From positions 1 to 11,673 of the forward strand of contig JAKSAU010000810.1 in NCBI GenBank assembly GCA_022361535.1: 11,673 bases of DNA, read 5' to 3'. Below, in pieces: positions 1-5,866 of this stretch. The notes beneath the pieces are model-generated. The model did no database searches. It saw only the letters and a list, made by a program, of their open reading frames with translations, and was not told the DNA's origin. The stretch comes from Desulfobacterales bacterium (GTDB taxonomy: Bacteria > Desulfobacterota > Desulfobacteria > Desulfobacterales > Desulfobacteraceae). The translations under genes and the position numbers were made by a program. Every line of letters begins with the position of its first letter. Positions within the stretch are counted from its first letter, which is position 1.

Positions 1-1
1 A

Positions 2-61
2 TCGAGCAACGGGACGCGGGAGATCTGCCGCCACCTTGAAGCCCCCCGGGAAACGCAGTAG
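2..61 (+). CDS. Possible 3' end of a GC-rich coding region (fragment)
   Basis: Read in the frame starting at base 2, this stretch encodes 19 codons ending in TAG at 59-61, with residues such as SSNGTREICRHLEAPRETQ. Seventeen of the first twenty third positions are G or C, as expected for a gene in a high-GC genome and unlike the AT-rich genes later in the window. Frame 1 also stays open, but only to a TGA at 37-39 and with weaker third-position bias. A strong hairpin follows at 73-106. The product cannot be recognised from so few residues, and the stretch may simply be non-coding. Confidence 0.25.
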   Translation, partial: SSNGTREICRHLEAPRETQ

Positions 62-72
62 CATCCCGGTCC

Positions 73-106
73 ACGGCGCCCGGCCTGTACCGGCCACGGG
101 CGCCGT
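73..106. repeat. GC-rich hairpin upstream of tRNA-Ile
   Basis: Bases 73-82 (ACGGCGCCCG) pair perfectly with 97-106 (CGGGCGCCGT), giving a 10-bp stem around a 14-base loop that can itself pair partly. There is no T-run after it, so it is not a classical intrinsic terminator. It lies 12 bp after the possible stop codon at 59-61 and 31 bp before the tRNA. It could end the upstream transcript or be a processing structure. Confidence 0.5.
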
Positions 107-137
107 CCTCGTCTCAGGACACCACGTCCGGACGCCG

Positions 138-215
<78 letters not shown>

Positions 216-236
216 CACCCTCGAAAGCATACTCTG

Positions 237-271
237 CCCCGGTCGCCCATGTATGGCGGCCGGGGTTTTTT
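237..271 (+). terminator. Intrinsic terminator of the tRNA-Ile transcript
   Basis: An 11-bp stem forms between CCCCGGTCGCC (237-247) and GGCGGCCGGGG (255-265) with one T-G wobble. The loop is 7 bases, and six T follow at 266-271. It begins 21 bases after the tRNA CCA end, so it most likely ends the tRNA transcript. It also marks roughly where the high-GC composition stops. Confidence 0.85.
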
Positions 272-338
272 GGTTATTGAGCCTGTAATAACTTTGCTGT
301 TCACATTTTGCAGACTGCCTCTTCAGAATCCATCAAAA

Positions 339-430
339 AGACCTGTAGCGTAATTGGTCAGAGCGCACGCCTGGCCCGATTGTAATTTTTGGGTGAGGTC
401 GTTAGTTCAAATTTTTATACTAAGGCCACA
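339..430 (+). pseudogene. Decayed tRNA-Ile-like remnant
   Basis: This stretch aligns in the same orientation with the intact tRNA at 138-215. It has CTGTAGC for the acceptor/D region, then GAGCGCACGCCTG (361-373) identical to the D-arm to anticodon-stem segment, then GTGAGGTCG, a TTCAAAT T-loop and a terminal GGCCACA. The anticodon region is disrupted by about 12 extra bases, the GAT is gone, the anticodon stem has no proper partner, and the T stem GTTAG meets a T-rich stretch instead of its complement. No functional cloverleaf can be drawn. It is either a relic of an ancestral tRNA-Ile or a duplicated copy left by recombination. Confidence 0.6.
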
Positions 431-560
431 AGTATGAAAAGACGAGCTAATGGTCTGTTTTTCCTGAAATACAAACCAATGATCAACCAGATTTTTCTCT
501 TAAAATATGACAGGATATGATAATATTACGAGCTGTTTTATTAAAGATGGGGATGTATAA

Positions 561-577
561 AACTGGGTGATTTCCGG
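561..577 (+). repeat. Dispersed 17-bp repeat, copy 1
   Basis: AACTGGGTGATTTCCGG recurs at 5069-5085 with a single A-to-G change. Both copies lie in the upstream region of a plus-strand gene and are preceded by similar AT-rich bases. The function is unknown. Confidence 0.5.
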
Positions 578-614
578 TTTACTGACCCTTAAATATCACT
601 AAAAAGAAAGTTGA

Positions 615-661
615 AAGATCAAGGGAAGACAGGGTTGGTTGCTTAGGTTTCCCTTAATCTT
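615..661 (+). promoter_or_regulatory. Hairpin directly before the adenylate cyclase start codon
   Basis: AAGGGAA (621-627) pairs with TTCCCTT (649-655). After one C-A mismatch the stem extends by five more pairs (615-619 with 657-661), around a 21-base loop. The 3' arm ends 8 bases before the ATG at 670, where a Shine-Dalgarno sequence would normally lie, and no purine-rich ribosome site is visible there. The only GGGA-like sequence nearby is in the 5' arm. The structure may control translation, but this is inferred from sequence alone. Confidence 0.45.
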
Positions 662-669
662 AATTAACT

Positions 670-3600
670 ATGGATAAGGCACAGATCTTTAATAATCCCA
701 ACAGGCTTGAGTTTTATTGGGAGCAGATTGGGCAAAATGAAAGACTGGAACTGATCAGCGAGGCATCGGATTATGATTCGGCCCTTGGCATTCCATTGAT
801 TATTTTAGGTCTGTCTTCTCCAAGCAGGGCCTTAAACTCACAGGCTAAAATAGGCCTTTCTAAAATCCAGGAAATTCTTGTCCAGGATTTGGAGAGATCT
901 GCACAAAATGGTAACTATTTCAAAGCTTATAAAATAGCTTCAAAACTTTCTGCTGGTCTATATCGAAGTATTTTTTCCTATATGCCTTTAGGGGACAAGG
1001 CGTTTTTATTTACGCAACTGTTGAAGTTGGAAGATGCCGGAGCGATATATGCCTTTAAAAGCCTATTGATCGGCAAAGTCAGTATTGATGAACTAAAAGA
1101 GTTCATTTTTGAGGAGCCAGAACCCTTAAAACTCTGTCTTTTAGGACAATATCTACAGGCCTCTCCTGAAACCAGGCTTAAGTTTGCCAAAGTGTTTAAA
1201 GAAATCTTAAAGAGTATCCGGTATCGTCGGCCTGTGATTTCTTTTTACGCCGGCCTGTTTGACAGAAAACAGGATGTTGATCCTTTTTTAAGCCACATAG
1301 ACCCCGTGCTAAGAGACCCGAAAATCCTCATGGAGGGCGAAGCCTCGTCAGGAACACCGGAAACAATGGTTATCGGGCTAAAAGCCCTGGCAATGATGAT
1401 AGGAAAAATTCCATCCGATCTTCTCATTGACTCCCTTGATTCTTATGGTGGCCGAAAAGTCAGAATAACGGTTTACAATATCGTTGAAAATTCATCAATG
1501 GGGTTGTACCCGGAGATGTTTGACCCGATATGGCAGTTGTTTGTCAATTCAGATAGTGATGAAGCCCTTGCCGCTTTTAAAGCGTTGGTACTGTGCGGCA
1601 AAATACCGTTGTTAGATTTGATGGGGCGGGTAAAGGAAAATCATCCCGGAATGATACCGGCAATTTTAAGGGAGGTATCAACACTATCCAGGACGTCGTT
1701 CTTTTTTATCCAGGACATTGCATTAAATAAACAACAATACCGAACAGACCGGTTTGGGATAAATATGGCCTGTGTTTTAGGTATTGTCAGAAAAAGACCA
1801 GAAAGGGTTGTCAGAATCATCGGGCACGGTGGCAGGGCAATGAAGAATGAAGAAAAGGCGTTTATAGAAAAAGCCAAACAACTTCTTATAAAAGAGAAAA
1901 AAAGTATTGAACCAGCCAGGGATACTGAGGTAGACATACCCCGGCAAAAAAGTCCAAAACCCAAAAGGCTGTTTAAATCTTTTTTTAAAGATCCTGAAAA
2001 AGAAAAATTCAACGCCCTGAAAAGAAATATTCCAAGTGGCAGTCTTAATTTTCAAGGCCGTTTGCTTGAGGGTTCTTTGTTTTCAGGGCTTAAGTTTTCT
2101 GCTTCCATTCTTTATTTTAATGACTGCATGATTAAAAACGGTGATTGGTCAAAAATCTCTGTTTCCCGAGCCTTTTTCAAAGGGAGCCGCTTTCTTAAGA
2201 TGGATCTGACACACGCCTGTTTTGAAGGCGTACATTTTGATAACGCCGTGCTTTTCAATGTAAATGCACAAGGAGCGGTTTTTAACAAGTGCAGTTTTCA
2301 AGGGGCACAGTTGTTCAATTGTAACTTTGACGGGGCTGAATTCAAAGATACGGACTTAACTTGTGCCCAAATATCCAAATGTACGTTTAAGGATGCCAAC
2401 CTGTCATATGCGTCATTGGCCCACGCAAATATATCAGGAGTTTCCTTTGATACAGCGTCTCTTGATCATGCAGATCTGTCATTTGTTAAAGCAAGATTTT
2501 CACGTTTTCCAGCCTATACAGGGTCAGATACCCAAACGAGGGGGATTGACTATAATGCCAGACAATACCAATTGCGCATAAAAGATTTTCCAAAGTTTTC
2601 AGAATCGGTTGTCTCAGAAATTAATATACTTATTTTTTCCGAATTTGTCCGGTACGGGCAGCGCAAGTTTTTGAATCAGAACAAGCTGAGCCTTTTAACA
2701 GCTTATGACCTTTTCACCCCACTCCAGGCAGATCTTTTCCAGATCATCCCTGTTTTGATTCATGAAAACATTGACATCAGGGGGGCAAACCGTTTATTTG
2801 AAGATACCCCATGTGGTATTTCAGATTTTTGTCCGTCCAAACAGGCAGTTGCCATAGTTGAAAAATATTCCTTAAAGCCCAAAATAAGTTCCGGTGTTAA
2901 TCCAAGTCCTTGTATTGAAGCTTTGTATACCATGGGAAGTGTCGGCTCTTTAGCACAGACCACAGAATCTGATATTGATTACTGGGTTTGTATTTATGAA
3001 AATAAAATGTCTGTTGATCAGCTAAAACGGTTTGTCCGAAAGCTTAGGATGATCGAGAGAATGGCCAAAGACCGGTTCAAAATCCAGGTAACTTTTTTTG
3101 TCGTAGATATTCACAAGGCAAAAGTTAATGATTTTGGTCAATCCACCCGGGAAAGTTCAGGGACTGCCCAGGCAAGGCTGTTAAAAGAAGAGTTTTACAG
3201 GACCATGATTCATGTGGCAGGCAAACTGCCGTTGTGGTCTGTAATTCCCACTGGAATCAGTATCAATTATTATCATACAATCCGCAAGCATGTGAGTCCT
3301 TACAAGGCAACTGAGCGCTATATAGATCTTGGTGATATCCATGCCATACCGGTTAATGAATATTTCGGTGCCTCTATCTGGCAGATGGTCAAATGGTTGA
3401 AAAGCCCTTTCAAATCGGTAATTAAAATGGCCCTGCTTGAGCTGTATATCCAGTCTTACGGAGCAGATATTCTTTTGTGCAACCAGTATAAAAATGAATG
3501 GATGAACTCTGGAATTCATTTGCGGTTTGCCAGAAACGACTCCTATATTATGGTGCTGGACAAACTTTTGGCGTATTATGATTCAGCCAACGACTCCCAG

Positions 3601-4539
3601 TCAATTAATATCATACTGACCTGCTTTTTTCTAAAACTTGAAATTGCCCAACATGATGAAATAGATGACACCATATTCGGTATCAGAAGGATTCTGGTCG
3701 AAAAGTTGTTGTCGGACTGGGGATGGAATCGCCGAAAAATATATGAAATCGGCAGTTTTAGAAATTGGAACGATGCCAAAATTCGCAGGCTTTCGACTTC
3801 AATTGAGCATTATATGCTGTCCAAGTACGAACACGTTAAAAAAGCATTTAAAAACATATCCTCCGAAGATTTGATGATTTCCCAGGAAGACAGGGACGCT
3901 TTAAAAAGAAAGGTGGATATTGTTTACAAGGACAAGCCCAATAAAATCAAGAATATCCTCATGGTATCCAAGAGTGAAAAACATTTTTCAAATTTGAACC
4001 TTAGATATCACTCATCAGGCCCTTTATCAGGCAAATGGGAGTTGTTCAATAAAGACCCGAAAATGCCCGCGTCCAGTGAAGAGTCCTTGATCAAGGCACA
4101 AACAGTAGAAGAGATAGGAGCATGGCTGATTTATAACGGCCTGTATAAGGCCGACAGCACAGAAATAATCCTTGTTCCCAACCCTACCAATGTCAGCCAT
4201 AATGACATTAACAATATGTATAGGGCCATGCAGGATTTTTTTTCCGTAATGCTCAATCCGACCATTGAGTTTTATGATCTTACTGAGTCTGTGCCACGTA
4301 TAGTTGCCGTATTTTCAACTGTTAATTTCTATGTCAGCCGGTCCCAAACCCAGGTTGATGACTATTGTGCGATTTACCTGAATTCATGGGGGGAAATGTT
4401 TTACAGAATCTCATCAACAGCTAAAACCTTTACCAACCTGGCCTCTGCAAAAAAAGAGATCCTCTCTTCCATGGGAATCACTACGTTTCCTGCCCATGCC
4501 TATTTTTATCACTCAAAAGGCCCGTTAAGATATCGGTAA
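670..4539 (+). CDS. cyaA: Class I adenylate cyclase with helical-repeat and pentapeptide-repeat N-terminus
   Basis: Predicted to make cAMP from ATP in the cytoplasm. Residues about 620-1289 align in order with E. coli CyaA from near its N-terminus. They include the nucleotidyltransferase signature MGSVGSLAQTTESDIDYW (755-772, with G756, S757 and acidic D768 and D770), the FFVVD strand, the SSGTAQ...LLKEEFYR block, DLGDIHAIPVNEYFGASIWQ, LSDWGW, and near the end YLNSWGEMFYR. The match stops around the E. coli YSQHLRG region, so the last roughly 200 residues of the 848-residue E. coli enzyme are absent. Two N-terminal parts have no counterpart in E. coli CyaA: about 415 residues rich in amphipathic helices resembling HEAT-type repeats, and pentapeptide repeats at about 463-613 (for example CSFQGAQLFNCNFDGAEF). 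A basic linker, with PKPKRLFKSFF, joins them. The ATG at 670 lacks a clear ribosome site and follows a hairpin. The gene stands alone and ends before a terminator. Confidence 0.9.
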   Translation: MDKAQIFNNPNRLEFYWEQIGQNERLELISEASDYDSALGIPLIILGLSSPSRALNSQAKIGLSKIQEILVQDLERSAQNGNYFKAYKIASKLSAGLYRSIFSYMPLGDKAFLFTQLLKLEDAGAIYAFKSLLIGKVSIDELKEFIFEEPEPLKLCLLGQYLQASPETRLKFAKVFKEILKSIRYRRPVISFYAGLFDRKQDVDPFLSHIDPVLRDPKILMEGEASSGTPETMVIGLKALAMMIGKIPSDLLIDSLDSYGGRKVRITVYNIVENSSMGLYPEMFDPIWQLFVNSDSDEALAAFKALVLCGKIPLLDLMGRVKENHPGMIPAILREVSTLSRTSFFFIQDIALNKQQYRTDRFGINMACVLGIVRKRPERVVRIIGHGGRAMKNEEKAFIEKAKQLLIKEKKSIEPARDTEVDIPRQKSPKPKRLFKSFFKDPEKEKFNALKRNIPSGSLNFQGRLLEGSLFSGLKFSASILYFNDCMIKNGDWSKISVSRAFFKGSRFLKMDLTHACFEGVHFDNAVLFNVNAQGAVFNKCSFQGAQLFNCNFDGAEFKDTDLTCAQISKCTFKDANLSYASLAHANISGVSFDTASLDHADLSFVKARFSRFPAYTGSDTQTRGIDYNARQYQLRIKDFPKFSESVVSEINILIFSEFVRYGQRKFLNQNKLSLLTAYDLFTPLQADLFQIIPVLIHENIDIRGANRLFEDTPCGISDFCPSKQAVAIVEKYSLKPKISSGVNPSPCIEALYTMGSVGSLAQTTESDIDYWVCIYENKMSVDQLKRFVRKLRMIERMAKDRFKIQVTFFVVDIHKAKVNDFGQSTRESSGTAQARLLKEEFYRTMIHVAGKLPLWSVIPTGISINYYHTIRKHVSPYKATERYIDLGDIHAIPVNEYFGASIWQMVKWLKSPFKSVIKMALLELYIQSYGADILLCNQYKNEWMNSGIHLRFARNDSYIMVLDKLLAYYDSANDSQSINIILTCFFLKLEIAQHDEIDDTIFGIRRILVEKLLSDWGWNRRKIYEIGSFRNWNDAKIRRLSTSIEHYMLSKYEHVKKAFKNISSEDLMISQEDRDALKRKVDIVYKDKPNKIKNILMVSKSEKHFSNLNLRYHSSGPLSGKWELFNKDPKMPASSEESLIKAQTVEEIGAWLIYNGLYKADSTEIILVPNPTNVSHNDINNMYRAMQDFFSVMLNPTIEFYDLTESVPRIVAVFSTVNFYVSRSQTQVDDYCAIYLNSWGEMFYRISSTAKTFTNLASAKKEILSSMGITTFPAHAYFYHSKGPLRYR

Positions 4540-4574
4540 CCACAGAAGTACCAGTCAAGTAGAAATATTGTGGA

Positions 4575-4607
4575 GCCCTGGTGCCTGTTTTTGCACCAGG
4601 GCATTTT
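4575..4607 (+). terminator. Terminator between convergent genes
   Basis: GCCCTGGTGC (4575-4584) pairs perfectly with GCACCAGGGC (4593-4602) around an 8-base loop, followed on the plus strand by ATTTT. It lies 36 bp after the adenylate cyclase stop. It also lies just past the stop of the minus-strand gene ending at 4609, so it may serve both, although the minus side lacks a T-run. Confidence 0.75.
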
Positions 4608-4608
4608 A

Positions 4609-4914
4609 TCAATACGGTTCCCGGGCCATGCCCATTTTATAAACAGTTGCTTGTGTGGGGCTCTCAAGCATTTCTGAAAAAATAGCTTCAAGCTCTCTGC
4701 GAGGAGGAGAGTCTTTGAAGTTGTCCCAGTCCTCTTTTTTTTCCCACATGGACAAAACTACAATTTCATTTGGATCTGTGCTGTTAACAAGTGTCTCCGA
4801 GGAGATATATCCGGATTCGCCCATGGCATTGGTGCGTGCCTGTACCAGCATTTCAGAAATTTTCTTAAAATCCGGATTATTAAATTTTCTTTTGATGATG
4901 ACTTTTACCGGCAT
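4609..4914 (-). CDS. Small antibiotic-biosynthesis-monooxygenase (ABM) fold protein
   Basis: This 101-residue protein has the length and pattern of the ABM family, a dimeric ferredoxin-like alpha/beta barrel. It opens with a beta strand (VKVIIKRKF), then a helix (FKKISEMLVQARTNAM). The middle has a GYISSET strand and the typical VVLSMWEKKEDWDNFKDS segment. A helix and a last strand TVYKMGMAR follow. Members include quinol and heme monooxygenases and many uncharacterised proteins, and no catalytic assignment is possible here. There is no signal peptide, so it is probably cytoplasmic. The start is well supported: GGAGG (plus-strand 4920-4924) lies 5 bases before the ATG. The TGA stop is followed at once by TAA. 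It is convergent with the adenylate cyclase and divergent from the YkgJ-type gene, so it is probably transcribed alone. Confidence 0.8.
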   Translation of the reverse strand: MPVKVIIKRKFNNPDFKKISEMLVQARTNAMGESGYISSETLVNSTDPNEIVVLSMWEKKEDWDNFKDSPPRRELEAIFSEMLESPTQATVYKMGMAREPY

Positions 4915-5270
4915 ACTGACCTCCTTTTGCTTTCAAGTTACGATTTAAATCTTCGAAGCCAATTGATTGCTATTACTCTGCGCCAAAGGAGCGGGAACAG
5001 TAGTAATTACTTTTAAAATCAAGTGTATGCGAGTAAAACGCTCTATTTTCAGATTTTACAGAATATGGAACTGGGTGGTTTCCGGGTCCCTATAGGGCAA
5101 GATGGATTGTGGCGTTCAACCTGAACCGGTGCCGTGCTTCGAAGGTTATCCAAATTATAATGGAGGACAGTGTACAATGTCAAAGCAAAAGTATTTATTG
5201 TTTATCTTTAATTACCTTGCAGGACAGGAAAAAAAACACCATAATTGCAGCCTGGAAAAAAAGGAGAGCC
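4915..5270. other. Divergent intergenic region (356 bp)
   Basis: This region separates two divergently transcribed genes and must hold promoters for both, but no convincing -35/-10 pair stands out. It contains several perfect palindromes that could be operator sites: GATTTAAATC (4942-4951) next to CTTCGAAG (4951-4958), AGTAATTACT (5002-5011) followed by TTTTAAAA (5011-5018), and CCCTATAGGG (5088-5097). Copy 2 of the dispersed repeat is at 5069-5085. A 43-codon ORF with an upstream GGAGG runs from 5177 to 5308 and overlaps the start of the next gene. It is not called as a gene. Confidence 0.4.
5069..5085 (+). repeat. Dispersed 17-bp repeat, copy 2
   Basis: AACTGGGTGGTTTCCGG differs by one base from the copy at 561-577. 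It is followed 2 bp later by the palindrome CCCTATAGGG, which copy 1 lacks. Two copies about 4.5 kb apart in intergenic DNA suggest a small dispersed element or a shared regulatory site. Confidence 0.5.
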
Positions 5271-5858
5271 ATGTACGAAAAAATACCAGCATTAAAAGAG
5301 ATATATGATAGATTTGAAGAGGCTGCCAATGAGCTGAAACAGGATCAGGCCTGTACCAAGGGATGCAGCTTTTGCTGCAGAGCTGCTGACAGTACTGATA
5401 TCACCACCCTGGAAGGCTTAAGAATCCGTCAGGCCATGGAAAAAATGCCCAAGTCCAGGCAAAAAACACTGACCAAAGCCTTTCGCAAAGAGATCAAGAA
5501 GCGGGAAAGCAATGAGTTTTCTCCCTGCCCGTTTTTAATGAAAACCAATGCCTGTATGATCTATGAAGTCAGGCCTTTTTCCTGCCGCCGGATTTATTCT
5601 GTCCATGTCTGCAGCACAGAAAATCCCCCGGCTGTGAGCCAAAAAGTTATGGAGCTGGCAGCCAAAACCCTGCATGTGCTTCAGCAGCTTGATAAAACAG
5701 GGTATTCAGGACATATGTCCTATATTCTATACATGCTTTCGGTACCGGCTTTCCTGGACACGTATCTAAAAGGGGAGTTTAAACCCGAAGAGATCATGGA
5801 ATTTGGAAAATCCCATAAAATTGTAATTAACCGGATGATGGGTGCCAAGCTTACCTGA
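5271..5858 (+). CDS. YkgJ-family cysteine-cluster protein (putative metal-binding)
   Basis: This 195-residue protein has the cysteine pattern of the YkgJ/UPF0153 family, whose members are thought to bind zinc or an iron-sulfur centre. The N-terminal cluster is CTKGCSFCC (C28, C32, C35, C36). The second group is C86 in SPCPFL, C95 in ACMIYEVRP and C105 in FSCRR, with C114 nearby. The motif CxIYxxRPxxCR is the family hallmark. The biochemical role is unknown. The start at 5271 was chosen because AAGGAGA ends four bases before it and the family match begins there. The frame is open upstream to an ATG at 5109, but those 54 codons look unlike protein. There is no signal peptide, so it is probably cytoplasmic. 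The stop lies only 8 bp from the stop of the convergent sensor gene. Confidence 0.85.
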   Translation: MYEKIPALKEIYDRFEEAANELKQDQACTKGCSFCCRAADSTDITTLEGLRIRQAMEKMPKSRQKTLTKAFRKEIKKRESNEFSPCPFLMKTNACMIYEVRPFSCRRIYSVHVCSTENPPAVSQKVMELAAKTLHVLQQLDKTGYSGHMSYILYMLSVPAFLDTYLKGEFKPEEIMEFGKSHKIVINRMMGAKLT

Positions 5859-5866
5859 TTGGGCCA

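Larger units (their letters stand above)
431..669 (+). promoter_or_regulatory. Upstream region of the adenylate cyclase gene
   Basis: This 239-bp AT-rich stretch has no convincing ORF. It holds a -10-like TATGAT at 516-521, overlapping a second one, TAATAT, at 521-526. No good -35 is seen at the right spacing, so the promoter call is weak. It also holds one copy of a 17-bp dispersed repeat (561-577) and a hairpin directly before the start codon (615-661). If 516-526 is the -10, the leader would be roughly 140 bases. Confidence 0.35.

Noticed and set aside
339..430. A second functional tRNA
   Set aside because: The anticodon stem is interrupted, the T stem does not pair and the acceptor ends do not match.
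1641..2055. Minus-strand ORFs inside the adenylate cyclase gene
   Set aside because: They run antisense to a well-supported protein, overlap one another, and show no recognisable motifs or ribosome sites.
5109..5270. A 54-codon N-terminal extension of the YkgJ-type protein
   Set aside because: The extension does not resemble the family, and a strong AAGGAGA site supports the start at 5271.
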